Positions 47,501 to 58,740 of a DNA stretch of 64,000 bases are shown here, one piece after another. Numbering within the stretch: the first letter of the stretch is position 1; each line of letters opens with the position of its first letter. The notes beneath the pieces were generated by a model. That model was not told where the DNA came from, did not search any database, and saw only the letters and a list, made by a program, of their open reading frames with translations. Source of the DNA: Dimorphilus gyrociliatus (lineage: Eukaryota > Annelida > Polychaeta > Dinophilidae); contig CAJFCJ010000003.1 of assembly GCA_904063045.1 (NCBI GenBank), positions 186,001-250,000 of the forward strand, written 5' to 3'. The position numbers and the translations under genes were made by a program.

Positions 47501-50159
47501 CGAGTATCATGGCATCTTAAACTTGTTACTCTTCTGCCTCTTCTACCTATTCTGTCCTGGTTTCTTGTCTATATATGCTCTACCTATTCTAATTGGCCAG
47601 CCATTAGGCCTCTTAAATGCTCAATTATTATTTAATTCTAGTCTATATTTTTCATAATAAAACGTGATTTAATGCTTTTACTAGAAAATAGGCATTAGTC
47701 TACTGCCTTCTACGTGACTGCCTTTATTCGTAGCCGTCACTTAACAGGCTCATTACATTCGATAAGAGTCACTCTAACGTTGGCAAACTGGGTTTGCCTT
47801 ATTCTCGAACGTTAATCAATCACCATGCGGCGTCCAAACGTTAATTAGGCGTCTAAAGTGGACGGCCATTACAAAAGTATAGAAATTTCTTTTCTTTTCA
47901 ATTTTTTTCTTCTGGAGCAGTAGCCTAAGGACCTATTACGTAACATTTGACGTCGGCGATATTACTTTAGTCATTTTAGACTTAACCCTTAAGGGCGGTT
48001 TATTGTGTAGAAAACGGTCGAAACCTTTTGATCCTTGCCGTTGTTAACGATTTGCACGATTTTGTCAATGCTATGGTCAATATATCGAATTTGTTGTTAG
48101 TATACGATCACGTGATCTTTCCTTTACTACTCTTTTTGTTTGGAGATGAGCTCGACAAGGATAAATATGAATTTATACGAAAAAATATATGAATAATGTG
48201 TGCATGTATGTGTGAATATTCATTCAGGCAAGGGAGAGGAGGACAAATAGAGAGAGAGAGAGAGAGCGAGTAAAAGTATCTTTATATTTATTAGAAATAA
48301 ATTTATTGGGCCTATTAATCAACTAGTTAATTTAATATTTGTAAAGAGAGACGGGATAAAATATCATCTTATAATTTAATAACCGAATATTTGTACTACA
48401 GGCAGGAAGTAAAGAAATATTCTATATAACATATAAATGACTTGGTATAATGTAAAAGTATCCATAGAGTTGACATTTTTGCCATTGCTGGCTTTTGTAG
48501 AGGAGGAAACACGAAAAATAATAGCTCGAACAGAAAAGAGACAAATATGCAAATCAAGTAGAAGAGAACTTCTAATCTATAAATAAGTATTAAAGCGTGC
48601 GTTACTTATACTCAACTCGTACTTAAAGTCTTCCAATCAGTGATAATCATTTGCAGCTTAACAAAAGTAGGGGAACAGTACAAAAGAAAATACCGAGAAA
48701 AAAAGATTCTCTTAATCTCTTTTTCTAAAACATTTCTACACTACGTACAGTTGGCGAACGAGGAGAGTAAGAGTGAGATAGAGAGAGGTGAAAAGGGGCG
48801 ATGGTCGCCTAGACAGGCAGACATACTGTAAATGCTTATAGTGTTTAGTATAAATTATACTTATTATTTTATAAAGAATAATATCTGTACAAAGACTAGA
48901 AAGACCAAGGAAAAAAGAGGAAGAAAGAAAAGTGTAGGAGGAATAAAATTGAGAGAATAATAAGAGATTATTACAGTAAATCTAATCATTATTAATATTT
49001 AATGCAGATTTCTATTTACAGAAAAACTATATGTTTTAATATAATGATATCAAATGATTAATAGGATATTTTTTTTTCTGCTGTTTAGTGTCAGTTTTCT
49101 TTTTATGCTATTTTAAGGTTATATTCGATCACGTGACTAAGAAATCCCTTATTTAGAGTTTAGTAGAAGTGGATGTGTGGGAAAAATGCGTGATGGAATC
49201 GTTTATAAACCTACGAAATATTTAATGCTAAATTGATAATAAATTAATAAATAAGGAATTTTTTTCTATTTTTGTTTTTTTAAAGAAACAAAATAATAAA
49301 GATGAAAATGAGATTAAAAATTCTAATTGGATAATAAATCATTGAAATATTTATGGCGGAAATAAAAGCAAATTTATAATAGACAAATATAAACAGGAAA
49401 AGAAATGCGTTTTGAACAAATGAACATGTTCATTAAGACTTTCTTTTTACAGGCGTTTCTTTTATAATTTTCCATATAGATTCCTAGCGGAAACTTATTA
49501 TTAGACGCCTATAGTAAAACTTTCAATGTATTTTTTAAGGCTTTCTTATAAAAAAATACTAGCAACTCCCGCTTCCAAGTGCCGAACGTTTACTCGTAGG
49601 AATTCGATTACAAGGAATTATAAATCTCTTTAATTGCATTTATTGCACGCAATTGACGTATTAGTTACGTGTAGTAAGAGATATATATGCTCATTTCCTA
49701 AGAGGGTCCATTTAGTACGGGTTACATGCACCGTTATTTGGGTAAGCGTACCGTAAAATCACCTAATTGGAAAAAATTTAATAAGCTATTTATAAATGAA
49801 GTTACGTGAGGAGGATCCTTTTTAAAAGTTCCTTTTATAGCCCAAGTGAGGGTAGGATAAAAAAAGTTGACAACTTTGAATACTCTTCAACCCCACTTTT
49901 TATATAAAAAGGAAAGGAAAACTTAACACGAAAGCAATTCCAAGTTAGTTTGGTTATTTGCCTGTTCTTTCTTATTGTTCTACCGTTTCGCCATATAGAA
50001 AATGAATGGTGCGAGTACGTCTTAATAAAAATCGGCTTACCTTTTTTGTACCTAGATATGCCACTTTGCACCTTAAAATTGCTCTATCACCCGGCGACAC
50101 CGTCACGTTCGGATCCATATTCATAAATTCCGTAAATTTCCGTCGGGAATATCGTTCAC
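35461..50159 (-). CDS. DPR/ZIG-8-like two-Ig cell-surface protein, three exons found, N-terminus missing
   Basis: Three exons (50041-50159, 39811-40030, 35461-35771) join in frame through GT..AG introns of 10,010 and 4,039 bp to give about 215 residues. The first Ig domain has NVTVSPGDRAILRCKV, then IQWTRE, a LTVGKFVFF strand, DDRYSI and DDGIYKCGIS; the second has SSIRIVCNATG, ILWLKNG, then GDQGEYKCVS and VILNG. The V-type first domain is split just before its Trp (KK then IQW). The LTxGxxxxxxDxRxS pattern and the VLNG-type end of the second domain fit DPR/ZIG-8 proteins, neuronal adhesion receptors that pair with DIPs in arthropods. Lachesin/IgLON relatives are the alternative, but those have three Ig domains. 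The exon with the signal peptide should lie beyond 50159 and was not found. The protein may end KLVILNGSCRSIRPK at a TAA, or splice after NG to an unseen anchor exon. Confidence 0.85.
36160..36300. repeat. CT-rich array
   Basis: CT, CTTT and CTAT units over about 140 bp. Confidence 0.9.
38256..38320. repeat. (GA)n microsatellite
   Basis: GGGA units lead into about 19 GA units. Confidence 0.95.
38508..38580. repeat. Long (TA)n array
   Basis: About 24 AT units in the core, then GCTGTATA. The interruption here is GCTG, not the TAC(A/T)G seen elsewhere. Confidence 0.95.
39811..40030 (-). CDS. Ig gene exon: rest of first Ig domain
   Basis: 220 bp between CGAATAG and GTGAGT. It opens with IQW, the core Trp, and ends FRLRVR. 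The second Ig cysteine is in DDGIYKCGIS. Confidence 0.9.
40908..40992. repeat. (GA)n-rich tract
   Basis: GAGAGG, GAGT and GA units, ending in about eight GA units. Confidence 0.85.
42951..42990. repeat. (CT)n microsatellite
   Basis: About ten CT units and a CAGT break, inside a pyrimidine-rich block from 42751 to 43070. Confidence 0.9.
43543..43566. repeat. (TA)n array
   Basis: About 11 TA units without interruption. Confidence 0.9.
44922..44969. repeat. Adjacent (CT)n and (TA)n arrays
   Basis: About 11 CT units, a short spacer and about nine TA units. TACAGTA lies just before it, at 44909. Confidence 0.93.
47782..47798. promoter_or_regulatory. Inverted repeat GGCAAAC-TGG-GTTTGCC
   Basis: A perfect 7-bp inverted repeat with a 3-bp centre, within 65 bp of three AACGTT words (near 47777, 47808 and 47837). 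It looks like a dimeric protein site, but no factor can be named. Confidence 0.3.
50041..50159 (-). CDS. Ig gene exon: start of first Ig domain
   Basis: 119 bp after a TTGACAG acceptor and before a GTAAGC donor. It encodes ERYSRRKFTEFMNMDPNVTV, then SPGDRAILRCKVAYLGTKK. The exon begins with the last two bases of a codon, so the missing 5' exon must end with one extra base. Confidence 0.88.
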
Positions 50160-52558
50160 CTGTCAAGTACTAAAGATTAGTCATTAAACCTAGCAAAAAT
50201 ATTTAATTGTAACGACAAGACTAAGGCGATCCCTTTTCCCTTTACTGTATTCTTCCTTTTGTCTTTTACATTCCCTTCGTCTTTATTAATTTTCCCTTTT
50301 TAGTTTTTGTTGTTTTCTCACCTGCTCATTAGAGAAGTGATAAAACTCTAATTGACTGGGAAAATCAATTGGTTTCTCACTAGTTTTTTATGGAAAAAAT
50401 TGGAAATCTTTAACCGGACTGAGGGATACAATTGATTCGCCTTTTGAAGCGTTTTGTCCCGCTTTTGTGAACAGTTAAGGCTAGATTACTTTAATTGATT
50501 TGTTGCATAGACATATTTTAGCGTCTATATGATAATGGAGGAATAGGAAATGCCGAGATTCGTATATGCAAATGAAGATGCTTAATGTCCCATGCGTTTT
50601 CACAATACCGGTCAGTCTTAATGTATCATTTGCACCTTTACAGCTATATTATTGGCTATAATACGACAGATGGTCGATCGCTTAAAGTCAAGTAAGACTA
50701 TTACAAGTGGAGTGGCTGCCGAAGAAAGGAAATTCCAAGGCGTTTCTGTTAACATATATATGTTTTTATAAAGGAACATATAGAGTGTATCTATAGAGAG
50801 CGTTATAAAATATTGAAGTAAGAACAGCAAAGGTAAAAAGAGCAGTTTACAGACCTTTTCAAATATGTATACAAGTATAAATACACTATATACGGCTATA
50901 TAGTCTACAACACTTGTGCATCACTACAGAGAGAACACATGCCATACACTTGTATTTATCGGTTTGCTTAGACAAAAACACCTTGCTTTGGCGCATTTAT
51001 ATCGAATGAATTTATATGGCAAGCGGATATATTTGTCCATACATCTTAACTGTCTTTCTAGGAAAATGAATATTCATTTGTTCCATCAGTAAATAAATAT
51101 AATATATATTGTATTGGTTGTATGTATATAATTTTCTTTACCGTTGACTGGCTATTCATATCATTACTACTATACAAACGAAAAAAGTGAAGAACTTTAC
51201 CGAGTGCAATTTACTTTGTCCTAGGGATGTTTAGAGTACGGAAACCGTGATTGCTGTATAAACTAATGAAAAGTCCATTAAGAAATGTGAGAAAATTATA
51301 AGGATGATTCTTTTGTATTCCTTCTTTCCCTTTTTTTTTCCTTGTTTTTTCTTCTCTCTTCTTTTCTTTCTATTCTTCTCCGTTTTTATATTTTAGTTTT
51401 ATTAATTTCTATTATTCTAAACTTAATGATCCTCTCAAAAACTTTTTTCTCTTCTTCCTCCTTCTCCTCTTCATCATCATCCTCATCTTCGGATTCCCAC
51501 CCCCGCCTCCTTCACACAGCCGTATGTAATTTTTACGTATAGCAACGTATGGTATGCAATTTCAATGAATATTGCCAGAAAACATGGCGAAAGGGAATGT
51601 CTACTACTTCGACTGATAGAAAGACGAGCTATATGAGTGCAAGAATGATTAAAATGGAATGCTGTACATTGTTGATTGTACCCCGCCACACTTGATAGAA
51701 GAAATGTGTCAACAGAAACAAAACTAAGGGTTATTAATTCGAATTTCACAGCGCATGGAAGAAGCATCTGTGATAGTATTGTTATAAAATGCAAATAAGA
51801 CCCAGTGTCACCTCCTTTCCACACCCGAATGGCAAATTTGAAACAAACATAATATGTAAATATCTCTGGCATCCAATTACGTCTTAAAGTATATAAACTG
51901 CAGTATTCGCAAACATGAATTATTGATTACGCAATCTGATAAGTGCTCGTATTGATCAGGGCGCTTTACTGCAATGACCAACTGGAAAAGAAATTTCTTC
52001 CATAAGAAAAACAGGGCCTTTGGCGTAAACAAACAATAAAGCCTTGCATTTCGAAGCTTTTCGCTTGTTTACACGGCGATAATCAGTCGATTATCAGATG
52101 ACTTTTAACCTTTTCTTCCATGTAAAAAATTCGATTTTCAAGAGTCTTTTTAGCGAATCAGACGCAAAAATAGATCTGCAGGAGAGGAAAATCCGATGCG
52201 GAAGTGACGCTTCGACGAACGTGACGCCGCTTACCGAGCTTCTAGGGTGTTATGTTTGAACAGGGATTTTTTCATATAGAACAGATTCACGTAGAAATAA
52301 CATTTACAGTTCGATAAGGCGTTTGCATTTTTTATTCGTTCTGGAATTAAGTAAGTCTCCTTTGGGGAGTAGAAACGCTCAACTAGAAAGGAGAATTGTC
52401 ATCTCGAAAGCTACCTTTAGCCTGTCAGTTTGGTTTATTTACCTATGAAGGATGCAATTAAGTTTAGAATTTCATTATTCAATGGAGAAATAATGGAATT
52501 GTCTTTTACCCTCCTTCTTTTAGTCTTACTTTCCTTGTCATTTATTCTCGTATTTCTT

Positions 52559-52559
<1 letters not shown>

Positions 52560-52594
<35 letters not shown>
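52560..52594. repeat. (CT)n microsatellite
   Basis: About 15 CT units. Confidence 0.93.
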
Positions 52595-52597
<3 letters not shown>

Positions 52598-53451
52598 AAG
52601 ATTTTTAGGTTTACATATTCATTTTCTTTTTAATACAGTAAAGAAAATACGTAGGATATATCTCTATATATAATAAATATAAAAATATATAAATTCATAA
52701 CATAAAGGATGATGAAATCAAAGTTTAAGCAAATATTTTCTCTTCTTTATGAGTAAAATGTCAAGTATATATAGAGGATAAGCTTCAAAGATTTAACATT
52801 CCTTTAATATAATCTTAACGAATGTTATGTAATCGTTCGTTTCATTTGATTTTTTTTCCTTTTTTTTTTGTTGTTTCGTCTTGTAGTCTAAAACTTAGGA
52901 ACAAGACGAGAAATCTCACGAAATCGCTATCAACTTGTATTAAAGACGATCGAATAGAATAGTTGAAAGAACGTTTAGTTTAGTCATTTGCACAAGTTTG
53001 CTGTTCTATATCTATATTTATATATGATTGTTACGTAATGGAATTGATGTATACAAATTCCTAAACGGTGTATTTTGCTTTATATTTTGTTCATGGAAAT
53101 GTTGAATTCTATTAGATATAGTTGGTAATAATTTCATATGAATTGTTATTGTTCTAATGATCATTGTAATTAGAATAGAAATATAGCAAATCTCATTATT
53201 TATCAAAATCAGTAAAATAGGTAGACAAAAGAAACGTGTTCATTAATTTTTTATGTTATTATAAGCATCTGTGGTTTAAAGTTTCCTAAATATTTAAAAT
53301 AGAGCATAGTAGAAATTATATGAACCATGTATTTTGGTAAATGCCAAATGTCAAGAGGTACTTTTCATTCGCCAAAAATCCCGAAACCATAATAATACAT
53401 AATCCTGCTAAAAGCCTGCAAAATTGCAGACTTTTCTCCGTGCAATATACA

Positions 53452-53484
53452 ATATATATATATATATATATATATATACAGTAT
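53452..53484. repeat. (TA)n array with TACAGTA
   Basis: About 12 TA units broken by TACAGTA at 53477-53483. Confidence 0.93.
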
Positions 53485-53544
53485 ATATTAGTAAAACGTT
53501 CAGCATATAGTCCTAGATTGCGTGAGAGCATTGATATATACATC

Positions 53545-53576
53545 TACATATATATATATATATATATACTGTATAT
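53545..53576. repeat. (TA)n array with TACTGTA
   Basis: About 11 TA units ending in TACTGTA at 53567-53573, 90 bp from a similar array carrying the motif in the other orientation. Confidence 0.93.
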
Positions 53577-54994
53577 GTGTGCATTTATTCATACGCCTAT
53601 ACAATGTATTGCAGTATATACTTTTCATACATATGGTTTCCGTACAATACAAAATGGAAATATAATGTAAAAGGTTAATTGAATAGTTTTATTTAATTCT
53701 TTATCCTTTTGAAAAACTTTTATAGGTTATATAAAAATTAAAACTTAATAGAAAGAATAGAAATTTATTTATTTATTAACGTTTCAAGTTCAAGTGTTTT
53801 TATTTGTTTGTATTGTTTTTTCTTTGTATCATTTATACTGTAGTTTCTCACTAGACGACGGTGGGAACGCTAAAAGAATAACGTCAAACAGAGCTTCTAA
53901 AACTCCATCTGATTGAGTAATATTACGTAATATAACCGGAAATAAGAGACTTTTCAATCAGATTGCAATCGTGTACGCAATTGGCGGTCTTTTATGATTT
54001 TTCGTGAGGTTTTTGCATACTTTTAGATACTTTAAGCACGCGTAATCGAGTAGTAGTACGCATGCGCACTAGATTGCAACAATGTATACATTAGTAAATG
54101 TTCAACGCTAATCAACAATCGACCGCAACTACTGCAATACGTATTTGCGTCAGAATAATAACGAACAGAGCGAAAAGGGAGAGAGTTTTTTATGAATTAT
54201 TAAACGTTTTCTTCCAGTATTTCGCGCACATTATGCTAATTAGGATTACGCAAGTCTTAGAGTACAATACACTTTACTCTAAGCTTTCTTTAAATACTTT
54301 AAATACTCTAAAATCGGATTTTAGGCAGACTCTCTTTCGCATAGGAGTTAAACTTGTACTCCTCATGAATATGCAAATTGGGGAAAACATATAGAAAATC
54401 TACAAAGAAATTCTATGTCGGCGTCGCATTAATTTACACGTAATACGTACCTTGGGAACGGGATAGTGAGTTTAATAAAAAAGCGGTCTGTGGGGAAAGC
54501 GCTTACTAATTTACATTCCGGATCACCTATGTATTAAACCGAAAAAGCGTTACGTCAGAGCATTGCTATTAGACGCTATCAATTTAAAATTAGCCTAAGA
54601 GCGTCGGCGTCTTCTTCTGGCCTCCAGAGAGATACCGGCGTCACTAGGTATCCATCACCAGACGCTAGACACCCTGGATAACTTGACGTAATCGCTATAT
54701 GTGTGGCTTGATGAACGAGAAAACGACCCGAAGGCGTTTCTTTTGGAATAAACAGTAAAACTCGACGCCCTCTCCATAATCGAAACGTTTAACCGACAAA
54801 TTTTCACCTAATGGAACTCCGATTGACAATACTTTACGTTCGTCAATGTGACGTCTATTATCGATCTACAAACACCTCATTAGCCGTCATTAGACGCTTT
54901 TGTATTAGTCGATAGGGACTTTGAAATTTTGCAGTGTTCTTTGAAAAAATCAGAAATTTTTTGCGATAAATCTCAGATATATAAAACATTTTGA

Positions 54995-55025
54995 GAGAGA
55001 AGGGGAGAGAGAGAGAGAGAGAGAA
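54995..55025. repeat. (GA)n microsatellite
   Basis: GA array with one GGGG interruption. Confidence 0.88.
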
Positions 55026-55843
55026 ATAGAATAAAAAGAGAGAAAGATTTGAGAAGAGAATAGATGCAATGGCATAAATGTAAATGTGTAATAAATGATA
55101 GTATAAAGTAATAGTACTGCATATATCTTTCAAATTTCTATACCTTTGTATATACTTAATATCCTATACAGTTATACAGAATATATATATATATATATGA
55201 ATCTAAGTAGAAGTATCAACCATTTTTTATGCTCCCGAACCCTAACCATTCACCTAACGATGAAAATAATAATAAAAATTTTTTATACGCTCTATAAATT
55301 ATACAGTAAGGGTAAATAAGCGATTTTTTTACTCTTTATTTCGATCTTCCTATATGCATATATATTATATACACAGTGTATGTAATATATATAATGTATA
55401 TTTGTATATGTATGTATAATCCATCTGTACCCTTTATACTCTCTTGCGCTCTCTCTCTGTCTCTCTCCTCTCTCATACACGCATATATGTATATATATAT
55501 ATTTATATTGTATGCTCTCTATATATATACACTTCTCACCTTTTAATTATATTCATAAGAGCTTTATTTAATATTTCAACTGAAATATTCATCATTCCTC
55601 GCGTGTCTCTTTATCTGTTTGATAATGTTTAATTCTTCGAAACGTATATCTACACTAATATACTTTATATATTTATACGCCTTTTAAGTCTAGTTTTTTT
55701 TCCTCCTGTTATACTTCCCATCTTCTTTCTTTCTCTTTATAACAATTCCTATCTCTTTTCGAAGCTATAAAACATCACTACTTCCTCTGTTCTCTTCCAG
55801 TTTTTTTTATTGCAATATTTGGGATATTTCACTTGGAACACAC

Positions 55844-55868
55844 ACTCTCTCTCTCTCTCTCTCTCTCT
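55844..55868. repeat. (CT)n microsatellite
   Basis: About 12 CT units after a CACA run. Confidence 0.92.
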
Positions 55869-56075
55869 TTCTTTTACTCTAGAACATATGCCAAAAGACG
55901 GATAATAAAGCGAAAATATGTACTGTTGATAATAATATTCTATAATTCTGTTTACCAAGTCGCGATAATGACAGCTTAATTAATTTAAAGAAGGCGAAAA
56001 AATTAAATTAAAGATGACCCATGGGATAAAAAACTCTCATTTCGTAAAGGTGAAAAAAACAAAGCGGGAGAAAGT

Positions 56076-56122
56076 GAGAGAGAGAGAGGTAGGGAGGGAG
56101 AAAGGGAGAGAGAGAGAGAGAC
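56076..56122. repeat. (GA)n/(GGGA)n tract
   Basis: GA and GGGA units over about 45 bp. Confidence 0.88.
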
Positions 56123-56813
56123 GTTATCCACGTAGTAAATTACGAGCGAATAATATGAGATGCTTCTACTTATCTATAGCCATTTATTTATGGCGTGATT
56201 GATGGTGTACATGTGTACTTGTAAAAATCTCTTAGTTATTCATACCAACAAGAACTATCAGTTTCTTTCTTAAGGTTTCAATAAAGGCGACTTCTATTGA
56301 TAGCTGTCTCAAGGAAATAGATTTTTTCAAAATTACAGTGCAGTATAGATCGAATTTCTATGCTCATTTCATGCTATTCAGGCATGATGACAGGATAGGA
56401 AAATACAATTTTTACACCCAATGTCTTCAGGATATGTAATTTTTAGTAAAGTAACGCCTATATCCAATAGCTCATTCCTAACTATTTTATTAATAGTTTC
56501 TTCGTTAAACGCCTAACACAAAAAGTAAAAAATAATCACTTTAATCAACCCAAATGAAGGCCTATTTCTTTTATCTCGTCCAGCGTACTAGTTTTTATCT
56601 TTTGGGAGTACTAATTAACAACAATTAGAGAGGGCACGGTTTTTATAGATTAACAGATGTCAAGGTAATCATACTTGAAAAGGAAGAAAAAAAAAGGAGG
56701 GAAAATATGTTGAAAAATTCAAATCTATTGAATAAAAAATAGGAACAAGAACTAGAACAATGGGAGAAGGTGAAGGAGAGCATGTAAGAAAGAAATGAGA
56801 AATTTAGTACCGA

Positions 56814-56814
<1 letters not shown>

Positions 56815-56851
<37 letters not shown>
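56815..56851. repeat. (TA)n array
   Basis: About 17 TA units, then an ACGGTATA interruption, not the CAG/CTG form. Confidence 0.95.
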
Positions 56852-56852
<1 letters not shown>

Positions 56853-58637
56853 GGTATACGTTTGAGTGCAGAAAGGGAAGAGAGGGAAATGGATTTTTGA
56901 CTTTTTACTGAAGCCTCCTTAAGCCTACTAATATTCTCATACATTATAGTTCTTTCATCCTTAATCAATTGCAATAATTTAATAAGAATAATTTTTATTG
57001 TTTTCCCTTTTTTTGCCTTGGATTGCTTCTATCGACTGCAAAATCGCGAATCGTTCATAATTGCAGTAATCTTGAGCTAATTGCTAATACTAGACCGTTG
57101 GATGAAAAACGCTCTAAATTACGAGGGAAAGAATGACGCTAGCAGACGCCGCTATCTATTCGTCACACGCCGTCTGACAGGTCTGGTGGGGAATGGCAGC
57201 AAAAAGAACATTATCAATCGAATCTGCCTACATCCTCCGCCTGATCACGTGATACTTTCCAGTAAAAGGGACGCTTGTGGGCGTTGAGTCAGAAAAAGTG
57301 GGTTAAACGGTTAATAATTGAACGGCTTCCATTCTAAGAGACGCCCGAAACGTCTTTTTAAGACGGTCAGTAATTTGTTTGGAGTCCGAAGAGAAATCTT
57401 TTTTTTTTGTTTATTTATCCTATCTGGAGCAGCCATTTTGAAAATCGTGCTTACTCGCTTACTCGGAGTCATTGGGCAGAGATTCTCAAAACAATCTCGG
57501 GTTAAACGTCTTCGGATAACTGCCTGGCAGGTGGGAATGGTTAGAAGGTCGAATAGATAAACGATGTATGAGAATTTATAGCCATTTAAGCAGTTTTTTA
57601 TTATTTTATTTCGATACGTTTCTTTTGTTTTTTCTTTTAATTGATGAACATTAAGAAGCGAGAGAGAGAGAGAGTGTGAGCGTAAAAGTTAAGGTGAGAG
57701 CACTGGGAGATGGAATAGGGTTTAGAGGTACGAATAAACAGATGTTACTAAATTTTCCGCGTAATAGTAATAATAATAATACAATTAATTTAAAAGGAAT
57801 TAGTAAGATGGATTTGCAAGAAGAAAGAAAGAAAGAAGAAAAAAAGAGCAAGTCCGTTCTCTATATATTTGGTATTTTAGTATGCTTTAGTGCATTTATT
57901 GTTCTATTATAGAGAGAATTATTATCATTAGTAATATACATTTTAACTTTTACCTTTATTCTTCGTCATTAAACCTAGCAACTTTTTTTCTTTGGCCTAT
58001 AATTTTGACGTAATCCCCTCCTTGTTCTCTCTCTCTACTCAATAATCATTTTTTTTTCTTTTCCAGTAGAATTTAATATAAATAAATATATAATATTTAA
58101 AAGATGAATATCGATGAGTCATGTCTCTATTTTCATATTTTTTAATGAAAAAACACATTTGATAAGAATAATTAATGAGATTAGAGTTACGAACGCAATA
58201 ACAAAAAAAAGTCCTTATTTTCCTTCAACGTATGAAAAATGTTTTTAATTGAAAATTGTAATTTTTGTTTTTTTAAAAAAAAAATAATATTGATATTAAT
58301 TTTTAATTAAATTATTGATTATGAATAAAAGAGAGAAATCATTTATATAGGTATTTTATTAAAAATAAACGCTATATCTATTTCTATATATTTAATAAAG
58401 AAGAAAGAGAGTTATCGTGTTAAATTGTTTTCGGAATTCTATTCTTTAAATATCTATTTATTAGAATATTAATAAAGCAAAGAAATGTATCGCTTCTTGT
58501 AATTTATCGAGTTTGTTTATCAGGCTAACTAGAAACGTGACGAATTCATTCATATTTTATATGAATAGAAGAAAAATTCATGAGATATCTATTATATAAT
58601 GTGTATGATATAGTTTTGAAATGTCATTAGCTTGCCT

Positions 58638-58740
58638 TTCTCTCTCTCTCTTTCTCTCTCTCTCTCCCCTCTTCCCTCACCGTTAACCCCCGTCCGCGTG
58701 CCCCTCCCCTTCCCTATCTCTCTCTTTCTCTCTATCAGTG
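58638..58740. repeat. CT/CCCT pyrimidine tract
   Basis: CT units flank a C-rich middle (about 58665-58715), one of the most G+C-rich short stretches in the window. Confidence 0.85.

Larger units (their letters stand above)
40031..50040 (-). other. 10-kb intron of the Ig gene
   Basis: Donor GTAAGC at the right end, acceptor TCGAATAG at the left. No exon-like sequence was found on either strand. It includes unusually complex, less repetitive DNA at about 42300-44700, rich in TGCAGT/ACTGCA; TCACGTGA palindromes at 41690, 48108 and 49129; an inverted repeat at 47782-47798; and CT, GA and TA arrays. Its size suggests that it may hold regulatory elements. Confidence 0.8.

Noticed and set aside
50618-50830. 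Candidate signal-peptide exon for the Ig gene
   Set aside because: It has hydrophobic stretches and GT donors, but the donors are in phase 0 whereas the Ig exon at 50159 needs phase 1.
54098-54394. 98-codon + strand frame
   Set aside because: No domain, no splice context, and a length expected by chance in AT-rich DNA.
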